A stretch of 64,000 nt of DNA from Rahnella aquatilis CIP 78.65 = ATCC 33071 (GCF_000241955.1 NC_016819.1:1-64000); one strand, 5' to 3'. Counted from the stretch's first letter, positions 36,212 to 45,942 are shown. The notes: generated from the sequence alone by a model not told the origin. A program made the numbers and translations.

Positions 36212-37504
36212 ATGGCTCCGGCAATAACTCCTGTTCAGACTTCCGCCACTTTCCCTGCCGCAACGACTGTGGTGGTGATCGGGGGAGGCATCGTTGGCCT
36301 GACTGCCGCCCTGGCGCTTGCTGAACGTAAAATCCCTGTAGTTTTATTGGAAAAAGGCGCTATTGCAGGAGAGCAATCATCCCGTAATCTCGGATGGGTA
36401 CGTAAGACCAGCCGTCTTGCCGAAGATATTCCGTTAGCGCTGGCGTCGGATCGGCTCTGGGCGATGATGCCGCATCGGCTGGGAAGTGATGTGGGTTACC
36501 GCCAGGCGGGGATAATGTTTGTTGCCCGCACGCAGGCGCAGATGGCTTTGTATGAAGGTTGGCTCAAATCGGTTGCGCACCTGTCACTTGACTCGCGTTT
36601 GCTTAGTCGGCACGAAATTGCTGCAATGGTCCCCGGGGGCAGAGGGCAATGGGCAGGGGGGATCTATACGCCTTCCGACGGACGTGCCGAACCGACACTG
36701 GCTGCCAGCGCGATAGCAAAAGCTGCGATCGCCAGAGGGGCCTTTATTGTGGAAAATTGCGCAGTGCGCAGCCTGACACTTTCTGCCGGGAAAGTCAGTG
36801 GTGTGGTCACCGAACGTGGAGAAATTCGTTGCGATCAGGTGCTGCTCGCCGGCGGGCTCTGGTCGAGGCGTTTTTTGGGCAATCATGGCGTATCCTTGCC
36901 GACCTTACCATTAATCTGTTCGGTATTGCGCACACGTCCGATGGCTGGTCCGACAGACATAGCGGTTGGCGCACCGGATTTTTCTTTCCGAAAACATCAG
37001 GATGGCGGGTTCATTATTACCCAGCGCGGCGCGCTGGACGCTTCACTGGTACCGGACCATCTATTGCTCGGATTACGCTATTTGCCCCAGCTGCGTGCAC
37101 AGCGCGACAATTTACGTATTTCGCTGGGTAAGAATTTTTTGCATGACCTGACGCTGGCACGTCATTGGGGGGCAAAAAGTATCACGCCGTTTGAGAAGGT
37201 GCGGATGATGGATCCCCCTGCCAACCGGGCACTTAATCAGGAAGCGATGGATAATTTAATGGCAGCCTGGCCCGCATTCGCCAAAGCGGAGATTGCCGAT
37301 ACATGGGCTGGAGCAATTGATGTTACACCAGACTCCAACCCGGTTATCGGACCTGTAACCAGAATACCCGGTCTGACTGTTGCAACGGGTTTCTCCGGTC
37401 ATGGTTTTGGTACTTCGCCAGCAGCCGGACAATTGGCGGCCGATCTTGTTTCCGGCTGTCAGCCAATTATTGATCCCGCTCCGTATCGATTTGAGCGTTT
37501 CTGA
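36212..37504 (+). CDS. FAD-dependent amino acid/amine oxidoreductase (DAO family)
   Basis: The protein has 430 residues from ATG 36212 (AGAAGG upstream; a GTG at 36158 is less likely). The dinucleotide-binding motif VVVIGGGIVGLTAALALAER at about residue 17 is followed by LEKGAIAGEQSSRNLGWVRK, typical of D-amino-acid oxidase/glycine oxidase-type deaminases. The C-terminal FAD contact TGFSGHGFGTSPAAGQLAAD is complete. It should oxidise an amino or imino group to an imine, the substrate class that RidA clears. It is the last gene of the catabolic unit. Confidence 0.85.
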   Translation: MAPAITPVQTSATFPAATTVVVIGGGIVGLTAALALAERKIPVVLLEKGAIAGEQSSRNLGWVRKTSRLAEDIPLALASDRLWAMMPHRLGSDVGYRQAGIMFVARTQAQMALYEGWLKSVAHLSLDSRLLSRHEIAAMVPGGRGQWAGGIYTPSDGRAEPTLAASAIAKAAIARGAFIVENCAVRSLTLSAGKVSGVVTERGEIRCDQVLLAGGLWSRRFLGNHGVSLPTLPLICSVLRTRPMAGPTDIAVGAPDFSFRKHQDGGFIITQRGALDASLVPDHLLLGLRYLPQLRAQRDNLRISLGKNFLHDLTLARHWGAKSITPFEKVRMMDPPANRALNQEAMDNLMAAWPAFAKAEIADTWAGAIDVTPDSNPVIGPVTRIPGLTVATGFSGHGFGTSPAAGQLAADLVSGCQPIIDPAPYRFERF

Positions 37505-37569
37505 GACAGAAATGATTGATTGTCACTTTGTGCTTTGACCGAAAAGGGGATGTTAAGCCGCTCATCAGT

Positions 37570-37884
37570 TTACTTCCCTAATAATTTTTTCTGAATATAA
37601 CTGGTTAAATATTCCCATATTTTTCTGACGCCGATAAAACCAATGATACCGCCGATACTTATCATCATATTTTTAGAGGCCCCAAAGTATAATCCTACTG
37701 AAATCGCAGTCATAGTGAGAGCTCCACAAAGTAACGCTTCGCATATCATTTCCCGTCGGGAGCCTTTCAAATATATTGTCCTGAGCAGTGCCATTAACAT
37801 TGACATCATTACACCGCTGGCAGGAGAATCCTGGCGAAAAAAAAGCGTTAAGAACAACATTATTAATGGATGGTCGGGTTTCAA
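37570..37884 (-). CDS. Lambda-type phage holin
   Basis: The protein has 104 residues from TTG 37884 (AAAGG upstream); an internal ATG at 37860 is an alternative. Three hydrophobic stretches are visible: about 24-36, 47-67 and 72-89 (MICEALLCGALTMTAISVGL; NMMISIGGIIGFIGVRKIW). A charged C-terminus ends YIQKKLLGK. This matches the Phage_holin_3/lambda-type holin pattern. No endolysin, spanin or other lysis gene is nearby; instead the levansucrase gene lies directly upstream on the same strand (110 bp). A transport rather than lysis role is possible. Confidence 0.7.
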   Translation of the reverse strand: MKPDHPLIMLFLTLFFRQDSPASGVMMSMLMALLRTIYLKGSRREMICEALLCGALTMTAISVGLYFGASKNMMISIGGIIGFIGVRKIWEYLTSYIQKKLLGK

Positions 37885-37993
37885 AATAAAGCCTTTTTAC
37901 CTTTGAGGTCTGATGAGGCATATATCTTTCAGATACTATGACTCCTTTAACCTGCCCCTCCGCAAACAATATGCGGAAGGGCAGATTACCTCA

Positions 37994-39241
37994 TTAATTT
38001 AAAATAATGTTTTTCATCGGCGGGATATACCCGTAATCAAACACGCGCTCTACAAAGGAACGGTTTCCCTTAAGGACAATTTTTACGGTAGGAGCTTCTG
38101 TCCCACCAATACGATAATTACCGTCGCTTGTCGGAACGTTATCAATAAAGGATGTCACCAGGCCATTGGGCATGACGCAATGTGAGTAGGTCTGGAAGGG
38201 CTGAGAAGGCGGATTGCCTAACACCAAACCGGAGCCGTTCATCGGAGAATACGGGCCGGTAAGGTTATCACTCAGGAAGCCGTAAACACCGTCAGGACCT
38301 GTCAGACCATCTGCATAAGTAAATTTATGACTGATAGTGAATAAGTAATATTTTCCATCCTGGAAGACAAAATGCGGGCGTTCGGTTTGATCATTCACAC
38401 CGACAGCCGTGACCAGAGGTGGGAGGATTTCCCATTCGTCTCCTGAAAGATCTTTGGCGACGGCCATACCAATACAACCCGCCTGGTATCTCGCATTGCC
38501 CACATCACGATGGCCCGGGGGCAGGGTACCCATTTCCTGTTTGCCAATGACGTGAGAACCCCGTTCACCCGCCACATTTCCTTCAAATACCATGTAAAGC
38601 TTGCCATCATGAGGATCGATAAACGGGCTTGGATCCCTGAAGTTCCAGTACGGATTTTGACTTTCAGTTTGGTAGTACACGCCGTCAGCTGAAAATAATG
38701 ATTTAACCTCGTTGAAACCGGCCAGCGTTACACCTTCTTCTGAGGTCAGCACTTTGCCTCTCACTTTTGCAATAGTCGCTCCCGGCGTGACGCAGGTATA
38801 ATAAAGATCAATATCACCGTCTTCATTAAGCAAAATGGGAGTCCCTGCCCATTCGCGGGATGTAGGGGAGACACCTTCTGCCATCACACGCCCGCCAAAA
38901 ATCCAATCTTTACCCGTACGGGAATACCAGTAACAAATTCTTGCGCGCCCGTGGCGATTATTCCAGTCACTGGTGATGTCATAATTTCCTTCTGCGTCGA
39001 GATACTCTGAATTATTGTTATTACGCTGAGCGGTAAGCGTGAAAATAACGGACCATCCGTCTACAGAAACCACCGTACCGTCTAATGACCGCAGGGGCAT
39101 AGTATCCCAAATAAATACTTCATCACTCATAACCGGAAAATCGGCGTCAACAATAGGCTGGGTGGTGGTCGGGTCGTTTTCGTTGACCTTCAGAGCATCA
39201 GCACGTGTCCAGATTGTCGGTGTATAATTTAAATTTGTCAT
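37994..39241 (-). CDS. lsc: Levansucrase (GH68)
   Basis: The protein has 415 residues, the length of Erwinia/Rahnella-type levansucrases. It lacks a signal peptide. The GH68 triad is readable: nucleophile Asp46 in WDTMPL, stabiliser Asp203 in FRDPSPF and acid/base Glu287 in ERPH. These are the same numbers as in Erwinia amylovora Lsc. The enzyme splits sucrose and polymerises fructose to levan outside the cell. Export in Gram-negative homologues is signal-peptide independent. The ribosome site AAAGGATAT precedes ATG 39241. Flanking holin and Ogr-like genes point to a phage origin or phage-derived control. Confidence 0.93.
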   Translation of the reverse strand: MTNLNYTPTIWTRADALKVNENDPTTTQPIVDADFPVMSDEVFIWDTMPLRSLDGTVVSVDGWSVIFTLTAQRNNNNSEYLDAEGNYDITSDWNNRHGRARICYWYSRTGKDWIFGGRVMAEGVSPTSREWAGTPILLNEDGDIDLYYTCVTPGATIAKVRGKVLTSEEGVTLAGFNEVKSLFSADGVYYQTESQNPYWNFRDPSPFIDPHDGKLYMVFEGNVAGERGSHVIGKQEMGTLPPGHRDVGNARYQAGCIGMAVAKDLSGDEWEILPPLVTAVGVNDQTERPHFVFQDGKYYLFTISHKFTYADGLTGPDGVYGFLSDNLTGPYSPMNGSGLVLGNPPSQPFQTYSHCVMPNGLVTSFIDNVPTSDGNYRIGGTEAPTVKIVLKGNRSFVERVFDYGYIPPMKNIILN

Positions 39242-39727
39242 GTAAATATCCTTTAATTAAATAAGTGTTAAGACTGTTTGACGTTTGAAGTCGTAAGAAT
39301 AGTTACATGATTAAATAAGGCATGCACTCAGTTGATGTTGTGCCATTATGTATACATAATTTGTATGAAATACCTTATATATATGTTTTGGCAATGGAGG
39401 TTGTGTAGTTGACTACATATTATTTTCTCATCGTCAGGAAAAGAAGCGAATTTTATCCTCTACCGGTTCATCACAAATTCTAGTAAAATTGCTAGCAACC
39501 TGGACGGGCTTACTCATTATGAATCTTCAGAGAAAAATAATCGGTTTAACTGCGAGGAATAGCGCGGAATTTTAAATAATTATTAATAAATCCTTAGGAA
39601 GAAATATTTTGAATTACTTTTCATTGTCAATTTAATTTGTTGTGTGAGGGTTAAGACAGCTATAAATTATTTAATTTTTATGGAATGTATCAGACAGTAA
39701 GTACACAACATCTTTAAGGAAAGCGTT
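39242..39727. promoter_or_regulatory. Levansucrase upstream region with two palindromes
   Basis: This is a long AT-rich leader. It contains a perfect 16-bp palindrome, ATTATGTATACATAAT at 39345-39360, and a 14-bp palindrome, TGTAGTTGACTACA at 39404-39417. Both lie 100-180 bp before the levansucrase start. They look like activator sites. The spacing does not match the TGT-N12-ACA site of P2 Ogr exactly. Confidence 0.5.
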
Positions 39728-39832
39728 ATGTCAGGAATGATTTTATTTTCTCCTCTTTATTTTGTTTGCATCCCACCCATTTCTTCTGCGCTCTCAGTCG
39801 AAGTAAGACAATCATTACCCCACGCAATATAA
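39728..39832 (+). CDS. Possible small hydrophobic peptide
   Basis: This is a 34-codon frame with a good ribosome site (AAGGAAAG, 5-6 bp before ATG). The product begins MSGMILFSPLYFVCIPPISS and ends RQSLPHAI, so it is hydrophobic at the N-terminus. It lies between the levansucrase promoter and the Ogr-like gene. Nothing else supports it as a gene. Confidence 0.25.
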   Translation: MSGMILFSPLYFVCIPPISSALSVEVRQSLPHAI

Positions 39833-39881
39833 TTATTAACATTCAATGAGTTAGCATGATTACATTAACGAGGCTTTACCT

Positions 39882-40094
39882 ATGATGCGTTGCCCGCTTT
39901 GCAATCACTCAGCACATATACGAACCAGTCGATACCTGTCACAGCAAACCAAGGAGTCATATTATCAATGCCAAAACATAGAGTGTTCATGCACTTTTAA
40001 AACAATTGAAACCGTTTCTAAAATTCTCTGCAGCCCAACCTTTGAAAAAACAGAAGGTGCAGGCTGTAATCAGGAAGAATCCTATTTAAAATAG
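39882..40094 (+). CDS. Ogr/Delta-like zinc-finger activator
   Basis: The protein has 70 residues. It opens MRCPLCNHSAHIRTSRYLS and then YYQCQNIECSCTFKTIETVS. The four cysteines (C-x2-C ... C-x4-C) bind zinc in P2 Ogr and P4 Delta, small proteins that switch on phage late promoters through the RNA polymerase alpha subunit. No other phage genes surround it except the holin on the other side of levansucrase. It is divergent from levansucrase with 640 bp between them, so it is a candidate regulator of that gene. Confidence 0.8.
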   Translation: MMRCPLCNHSAHIRTSRYLSQQTKESYYQCQNIECSCTFKTIETVSKILCSPTFEKTEGAGCNQEESYLK

Positions 40095-40612
40095 CTAGCG
40101 ACCACAGATTAATATTGTTTGTCATATTCTGCGCTTTTATTAAACAAATGAAAAAACTAAGGTCTTTAATTTGTTTGAGGCGCATTCTATTGATCATTTT
40201 TAGCGAGAATTAAAAATACCCTTAGTTTGATTGGGGGCGAGGCTTGAATGGAGAGGGCAATCCATCAGTAAATTTCCTGCTACTTCTTAATTAATATACG
40301 GATTGTTAATAATAAGACATAGCCTTCATATAAATAGCTGCAGTGGCCAGTGGCAAATTCGGGTATGGATTGATGGGCAATAAACAGGTCGCCAGTACTT
40401 AGCTGTAAGAGTTAAGTAAAGAATCTATTAATTGTTTGAGCAAGATTTTAAGACCTTTTAGATTAATGCTGGCTGTCCCATCACCAGGCAATAACGATAA
40501 GAAAATCGATGTCGTCCACACCGAATGGGAGGTGGCTCGGAGAACGAGAACGTACGGCGTTTGGCTGTGCGACACAACCTTCGGCAAAACTGGAATGTGA
40601 GGTGTTCGGGGG
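40095..40612. other. Intergenic region
   Basis: I see no gene or clear repeat. Base composition changes from AT-rich to GC-rich near 40500, which marks the edge of the following LysR/SDR segment. Confidence 0.35.
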
Positions 40613-41503
40613 CTAAATACGCTGTGGTATCGCCTCCGCAAAAAAGTCGGTGATCCGTCGCACACGCGCCGGTACAAACCGGCGTCTCGGCCAGACGAGA
40701 CTTATGTCTCTGGCGTCGCCTGTAAATTCGTCGAGAACAGTAAGGACGTCTGGATGCCGGAGATCATCGGCAAGAGAGACCTTGGCAAACCGGCCGATTC
40801 CCACGCCGGCCAGAACACCCGCTCGGATCGTTTCGACGCTGTTGGACGTGAGATTTCCGTGCACGGACACGCTAAATTGGCCCTCTGGTCCTACAAAAGA
40901 CCATTGCGTTGGCTCCGCCAGGCCTCGATATACAAGGCAATTATGATCAACGAGCTCGGCGGGGGTCTTTGGCATTCCGCGTTGCTCGAAGTAGCGCCGG
41001 GATCCAACGCATACGAGGGGCGTGCTGGCCACGCGTCTGACAATCGCGTCAGGATCGTTGACGGGTCCTACACGGATCGCCAGATCGATGCCGTCCTCCA
41101 CCATATTTCGCACGAAGTCAGAGAGAATGAGATCGACCTGAAGGCCAGGGTTGAGCGATAACAGGTCGGGGATAAGCGGCAAAATATGAAGACGACCGAA
41201 AGTACCTGAAGCAGCGATCCTGATCAGACCCGAGACATTGTGCGTGCTGCTGGTCAGTTCGCTGTCGGCGTCATCCATCTCGTCAAGCAGCGGTTTTGCC
41301 CGCTCGTAGTATCTCTGCCCTTGATCCGTCAGGGTCACGCTGCGTGTACTTCGGTTAAATAACGCTACACCAAGGCGTCTCTCGAGCGCGCCAATAGCCT
41401 TGCTGATGGCGGACTGTGAATCCCCCGTCCGACGCGCGGCGGCGGTAAAACCGCCTGCTTCAACCACGGCTATGAAAGCGTTTAATTCATGGAATCGATC
41501 CAC
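40613..41503 (-). CDS. LysR-family regulator
   Basis: The protein has 296 residues. The HTH is at about 4-60 (FHELNAFIAVVEAGGFTAAA, SQSAISKAIGALERRLGVAL). A co-inducer domain of the CrgA/PA-type follows (PLLDEMDDADSELTSSTHNV, RIAASGTFGRLHILPLIPDL). GC and codon use are higher than in neighbouring plasmid genes. It is divergent from the SDR at 41608 with a 104-bp gap, so it likely controls that gene. The pair looks like a transferred module, perhaps from a high-GC proteobacterium. Confidence 0.87.
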   Translation of the reverse strand: MDRFHELNAFIAVVEAGGFTAAARRTGDSQSAISKAIGALERRLGVALFNRSTRSVTLTDQGQRYYERAKPLLDEMDDADSELTSSTHNVSGLIRIAASGTFGRLHILPLIPDLLSLNPGLQVDLILSDFVRNMVEDGIDLAIRVGPVNDPDAIVRRVASTPLVCVGSRRYFEQRGMPKTPAELVDHNCLVYRGLAEPTQWSFVGPEGQFSVSVHGNLTSNSVETIRAGVLAGVGIGRFAKVSLADDLRHPDVLTVLDEFTGDARDISLVWPRRRFVPARVRRITDFFAEAIPQRI

Positions 41504-41607
41504 CAGTCATTCCTTATAGGAATTAATATTATGCAAAACTAACGTATTATCATTGATTCCGACATCGCTCACAATGCCATTCTCTCCACAGTTGAAGGAA
41601 TGGTGTC

Positions 41608-42402
41608 ATGAATATCGATCTTACTGGCCGTAAAGCGGTCGTTACCGGGTCCACGGCAGGTATTGGCCGAGCCATTGCAGAAGGGCTGGCGCGTGCGGGC
41701 GCTGCCGTCGTCATCAACGGTCGCGGCAAGGAGCGGGTCGATGCAGTGCTTCGCGAGTTGCGCGAGCTTTACCCAAAAGGTGAGTTCACCGGCGTCTCCG
41801 CCGATCTTGCGACGCCGGAGGGTGCGGCGGAGTTGTTTGCGCGGGTGCCGGATGCTGACATTCTCGTCAACAATGTCGGCACGGGACGCATGAAGCCCTT
41901 CTTCGAAATCGGCGACAGCGAGTGGACCGATCTCTTTGAGTTGAACGTCATGAGTGGTATTCGCGCCTCCCGCCACTATGTGCCGAACATGATGAAGCGC
42001 GGCTGGGGCCGTGTCGTCTTCATCAGTAGCGAGTCCGCGCTCGCTATCCCCGTGGACTTGATCGACTACGCGATGACCAAAACCGCTCAGCTCGCCATTT
42101 CGAGGGGCCTGGCCGAGGTGGTCGGCGGAACGGGCGTCACAGTCAATGCTGTCCTCCCTGGTCCGACCAATTCGGAGATAATGGGTGGCTGGATGAAAGC
42201 GGCTGCGGAGGCGCAGGGCATCACGCAAGAGGAAGCCGAGCAGCAGTTTCTCAACACGACGCGTCCGACAACACTCATCAAGCGCTTCGCGACAACCGAA
42301 GAAGTCGCAAACCTGGTCATCTATGTCTGCTCGGAACAGGCTTCGGCGACAACGGGCACTTCCTTGCGTGTCGACGGCGGTGTCGTTCGGACAATTGCGT
42401 AA
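41608..42402 (+). CDS. Short-chain dehydrogenase/reductase
   Basis: The protein has 264 residues and a complete classical SDR. Cofactor motif TGSTAGIGRAIAE starts at about residue 14, followed by NNVG near 90. Ser is in ISSESALAIP and Tyr/Lys in YAMTKTA (YxxxK). The C-terminal QASATTGTSLRVDGG is the usual NAD(P)-family end. It oxidises or reduces an unidentified alcohol/carbonyl. A strong GAAGGA site precedes the ATG. It is GC-rich like the LysR gene beside it. Confidence 0.9.
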   Translation: MNIDLTGRKAVVTGSTAGIGRAIAEGLARAGAAVVINGRGKERVDAVLRELRELYPKGEFTGVSADLATPEGAAELFARVPDADILVNNVGTGRMKPFFEIGDSEWTDLFELNVMSGIRASRHYVPNMMKRGWGRVVFISSESALAIPVDLIDYAMTKTAQLAISRGLAEVVGGTGVTVNAVLPGPTNSEIMGGWMKAAAEAQGITQEEAEQQFLNTTRPTTLIKRFATTEEVANLVIYVCSEQASATTGTSLRVDGGVVRTIA

Positions 42403-42478
42403 GGCGCACGTTTTTTTCATTTGCTCATCCCGGAGCCCGACGGCCTGTCTCCGGGATTGTGCCGCATCGACAACCCAG

Positions 42479-43591
42479 TTATTCGCGGGCAGGAAGCACC
42501 TTTCTGGCAAATTCACAGATATCATTCACAAAAATGTCAGGGGCTTCCCAGGCAGCAAAGTGCCCACCGTGGGGCGCCTCAGTCCAGTGGATAATGTTAA
42601 GCCACCGTTCTCCCCAGACACGCGGAGCCGGGAGATTATCGGCAGGAAACATGATGACGCCAGCCGGAACGTTTCCTCGCTCTGGCGAGGTTTGCATCTC
42701 ATGATCTCTGGCAACTTCTGAATAGAGACGGACCGACGAGCAGGCGGTTTCTGTAATCCAGTAGAGAGTCAGGTTAGCGCATATTGCATCCAGGCCATAA
42801 ACCTGTTCAATATCACCATCACTCCACGCCTGGAACTTTTCTATTATCCAGCCGGCAAGACCCGCCGGGCTGTCATTCAGCCCGTAAGCCAGGCTCTGGG
42901 GGCGGGTCCTCTGGATCATGGCGTACGCCCCTTCCTCAAACATCCACCGCTGAGCCTGTTCAAGAAAGGCCTGCTCTTCCGGCGAGGCATCGTCGGGACG
43001 TGGGTAGTCCGATCGCACATTACTCATATGAATACCGAGCAACCTTTCCGGATGGTTACGGCGCATCATATCCACAATATGTGAGCCCAGGTCGCTGCCG
43101 TGCGCGAAAAATTTGTTGTAGCCAAGATTATGCATAAGCGTGGCATAAAGCGACGCAATGCGTGTGCCGTTCATGCCAGGCGCTTCCGGTTTATCTGAAA
43201 ATCCGTATCCCGGCATCGCTGGCGCAATAACGTCAAAACCTGCTGCTGTCAGCCGTGGGATCACATCGACATATTCAAAGACTGAGCTTGGCCAGCCGTT
43301 ACAGAGAAGCAGCGGTACCGCATTTTTTCTCTCTGCTCTGGCGTGGATAACGTACAGACCCGTGCCGCTGACTATGGTACGGAACTGAGGAAGCTCATTC
43401 AGACGGGCTTCAGCGCTGCGCCAGTCGAATGATTCGGCCCAGTAGGTGCAGAGGCGCTGCAAAAACGTCAGATCTGTTCCCTGCAGCCAGCCTTGTCCCT
43501 TTACCTCGCAAGGCCAGCGGGTCTGCTTCAGTCTTGAGCTCAGGTCGATCAGTGTGTCTTCAGGTACGTTTATCCGGAATGTCTGCATCAC
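42479..43591 (-). CDS. Epoxide hydrolase (EHN domain, alpha/beta-hydrolase fold)
   Basis: The protein has 370 residues. An N-terminal epoxide-hydrolase cap segment (FRINVPEDTLIDLSSRLKQT; RLNELPQFRT) precedes the hydrolase core. The oxyanion motif is NGWPSS and the nucleophile Asp167 is in HGSDLGS. Catalytic His is in HGGHFAAWE near the C-terminus. Members open epoxides with water and act in detoxification. The neighbouring SDR and diguanylate cyclase give no direct pathway. The fold and residues are convincing; the natural substrate is unknown. Confidence 0.87.
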   Translation of the reverse strand: MMQTFRINVPEDTLIDLSSRLKQTRWPCEVKGQGWLQGTDLTFLQRLCTYWAESFDWRSAEARLNELPQFRTIVSGTGLYVIHARAERKNAVPLLLCNGWPSSVFEYVDVIPRLTAAGFDVIAPAMPGYGFSDKPEAPGMNGTRIASLYATLMHNLGYNKFFAHGSDLGSHIVDMMRRNHPERLLGIHMSNVRSDYPRPDDASPEEQAFLEQAQRWMFEEGAYAMIQRTRPQSLAYGLNDSPAGLAGWIIEKFQAWSDGDIEQVYGLDAICANLTLYWITETACSSVRLYSEVARDHEMQTSPERGNVPAGVIMFPADNLPAPRVWGERWLNIIHWTEAPHGGHFAAWEAPDIFVNDICEFARKVLPARE

Positions 43592-43639
43592 TAAAACTCC
43601 TGTCTTGTCAGTATTGCTGGCTGTCTGCAGCCCGTTTTT

Positions 43640-45220
43640 TCACACTGAACCTTCGGCACAGACTCTGTTTCGTCCTGTACGTTTCGCCTCATACAACTGC
43701 TGATCGGCGCGATTGACAACATCTGCTGACACCAAACCTCTGTGCTGGCCTGGATAAACAGTCGTAACGCCGAAACTTGCACTGACCTGACCCCATGGCG
43801 TATCCACATGGGGGATTGTCAATGCGAGTATCCCCTCGCGAATGCGCTCAGCAACCTCGATCGCCCCTTTTATATCGGTGCCAGGCAAAATAACGACGAA
43901 CTCTTCTCCGCCATAGCGTGCGACCAGGTCGCCGGCTCGGGTCACCTGCTCAGACATTACCCTGCCAATGCTGTGCAGAACGGCGTCGCCGGCTACATGC
44001 CCATAGCGGTCGTTGAATTTCTTGAAAAGGTCTACATCCAGTAAGATTAGCGAAAGGCAATCATCGCCGCGTTGCGCACGTTTAAGTTCCTGATCAAGAA
44101 TTTTATCGAACATCAACCGATTTGCGATGCTGGTAAGCTTGTCCGTGTTTGCCAGTACCTGCAGGCCAATATTGTACTGTTCAAGCCCCTCGGAACGGTC
44201 ATGCAGTTTTTGAGCGAGCGTGTCCCGGATACCTATTTGCCTGACAAGTTTTGATGCGAGCGATATGAACATCGCGCAGATCACCAATACCGTGCCGCCA
44301 AGGAAAAAGCTTGAGCGCTGCCATTGGCTTAATAATTCTGTTTTCGTGCGCCCGACAGCAACAATGAAGGGGTAGCCATCCACGTGCCTGTAGCTGTACA
44401 GCCGTTCGATCCGGTCAATCTTTGAGACCAGGGTTGAGGAACCGGCGTAATGCGTGGACAGAGCCTGCAGAACAGGGCCTTTAGAAATATCAGTCCCGAT
44501 CAGCTTTTCTTCAAAGGGCCGCCTGTACACCAACGTTCCATCGGTAAGCGCGAGCAAGACGGTGCCGGTTTTGCCGATATCAATTTCGTTATAAATGCGT
44601 TCAAAAAAATTAATTTTGAGCGTAACGAGGACCACACCACCGAAGCTTCCGTCCGGTAGGTTAATTCTCCGTGATACCGGAATAATCCAGACGCCGGTGG
44701 ACCGGCTTTTAATTGGCGGTCCGACATGTACTGCAAGGCTTCGATTAGCGCGATGGTACGTAAAGTATTCACGGTCTGCATTATTCCCTTTAACCGGGCG
44801 GTTGAGAGACGTAGCCAGCCATGTTCCGTCCGCTCCGTAGGCAAATAATCCGTGTAGTTCGGAGTTGGCCTTGGCTGTTTCAACCAGGTGAGCCTGCAGC
44901 CGGTCGAGTTCGTGTGCACCGGTACCGTCGACTTCCAGACGTTCCGAAAGATCGGTCAACGCGACACTTGCGGTTTTGAGGGTGGATTCCATCTGTACAG
45001 CGATCATGCGGGCAATATTCGTGTTGGCCACTTCAGCATCGCCCAGTTGCGCTGTGCGGGATGCTGAAATAAATGCGCCGGCGAGGACCAATAACAACAG
45101 ACAGACAAGCGCTGTAGCCAATATAACCAGAGTCGTAACAGGGCGCTTCATACCGCTCAGGCGGATGAGATAGCGGTCCGAATCGTTGGAGGATGCATTC
45201 AATACAGTTCGCTCCTTCAT
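43640..45220 (-). CDS. Membrane diguanylate cyclase with dCache sensor
   Basis: The protein has 526 residues. An N-terminal membrane helix (about 30-52) is followed by a large periplasmic dCache/CHASE-type sensor, a second helix (about 305-325) and a GGDEF domain. The active-site motif reads [13 protein letters not shown]. An inhibitory I-site RxxD (RAGD) sits five residues before it, so product inhibition is expected. It makes cyclic di-GMP, which promotes biofilm and exopolysaccharide. A 211-bp piece of this gene recurs at 47.9-48.1 kb. Confidence 0.92.
   Translation of the reverse strand: MKERTVLNASSNDSDRYLIRLSGMKRPVTTLVILATALVCLLLLVLAGAFISASRTAQLGDAEVANTNIARMIAVQMESTLKTASVALTDLSERLEVDGTGAHELDRLQAHLVETAKANSELHGLFAYGADGTWLATSLNRPVKGNNADREYFTYHRANRSLAVHVGPPIKSRSTGVWIIPVSRRINLPDGSFGGVVLVTLKINFFERIYNEIDIGKTGTVLLALTDGTLVYRRPFEEKLIGTDISKGPVLQALSTHYAGSSTLVSKIDRIERLYSYRHVDGYPFIVAVGRTKTELLSQWQRSSFFLGGTVLVICAMFISLASKLVRQIGIRDTLAQKLHDRSEGLEQYNIGLQVLANTDKLTSIANRLMFDKILDQELKRAQRGDDCLSLILLDVDLFKKFNDRYGHVAGDAVLHSIGRVMSEQVTRAGDLVARYGGEEFVVILPGTDIKGAIEVAERIREGILALTIPHVDTPWGQVSASFGVTTVYPGQHRGLVSADVVNRADQQLYEAKRTGRNRVCAEGSV
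44838..45048. repeat. 211-bp repeat, copy A (inside the diguanylate cyclase gene)
   Basis: This segment matches 47937-48147 in the same orientation, with five mismatches that I can count (about 97-98% identity). It encodes part of the periplasmic sensor. Confidence 0.9.
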
Positions 45221-45417
45221 TCAGTGAGCATGAAACCTGGGGGAGAAGTCTAGTATGGCATTAACCCAAATTTTAGATGAGCTGTATCGTCACAAATGGC
45301 TTTTTATCATCGGGTTATTATGAGGTGGCGTGAAAAGCTTATGGCTAACGTAAAGTAGTCCTGTTTGTACCGGAATGTTACACCTGTAAAATATTTAAAA
45401 TCAAGAAGTTGTAATGA

Positions 45418-45942
45418 TCATCCTTCGGGAAATAGTTTCTCAATAGATGTCGTCGGATAAAACAAGGAGTTTTCATTCTCACCTACTAAAGCTGTGAAAC
45501 CCAAACTAATATAGAAATTCTTAGCCTTATCATTAAGTGCCTCGACAAAGAGCCCATGGACACCAACAGCTAAAGATGCACGATAAACAACCCGCATAGC
45601 GTGCGTAACTAGCATAGAACCATAGCCTTGTTTGTGAAGTGATTTATCTATCGCTAAACGGCCCAGAGTGACGCTGGGAACGTTATGGTAAGGCACTTTC
45701 TTCTGCTGTGTCTTAGACGGCAGCGTTGCTCTTTCAAAGCAACTGCCCGATAACGTGTAGTAACCTAAAACTTTGGGGACATTATCTTGGGTTTGAAGAA
45801 CATAGCCACGTAAAATTTTCCCATTATGTTGTCGTCTTAAATGATCACTTAAAAACACATTCAAGGACGTTTCACCGCAGTCGAAGTCAGCCAGATTGTA
45901 CTCGGCGTCCTCGTTAAGAATATCTATTATCAGGCCGTCCAC
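45418..45942 (-). CDS. GNAT-type toxin (TacT/AtaT family)
   Basis: The protein has 174 residues. The N-terminal YNLADFDCGETSLNVFLSDH and the acetyl-CoA loop VTLGRLAIDKSLHKQGYGSM are those of TacT/AtaT toxins. FYISLGF supplies the catalytic tyrosine region. Such toxins acetylate the amino group of charged tRNAs and stop translation. The gene begins 3 bp after the DUF1778 antitoxin ends. It is one of two such loci in the window. Confidence 0.88.
   Translation of the reverse strand: MDGLIIDILNEDAEYNLADFDCGETSLNVFLSDHLRRQHNGKILRGYVLQTQDNVPKVLGYYTLSGSCFERATLPSKTQQKKVPYHNVPSVTLGRLAIDKSLHKQGYGSMLVTHAMRVVYRASLAVGVHGLFVEALNDKAKNFYISLGFTALVGENENSLFYPTTSIEKLFPEG

Noticed and set aside
37570..40094. An intact prophage
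   Set aside because: Only a holin and an Ogr-like gene are present; no capsid, tail, integrase or lysin genes are found.
41569..42525. Long minus-strand frame across the SDR gene
   Set aside because: It is the antisense shadow of a GC-rich gene; the plus-strand SDR has all family motifs.
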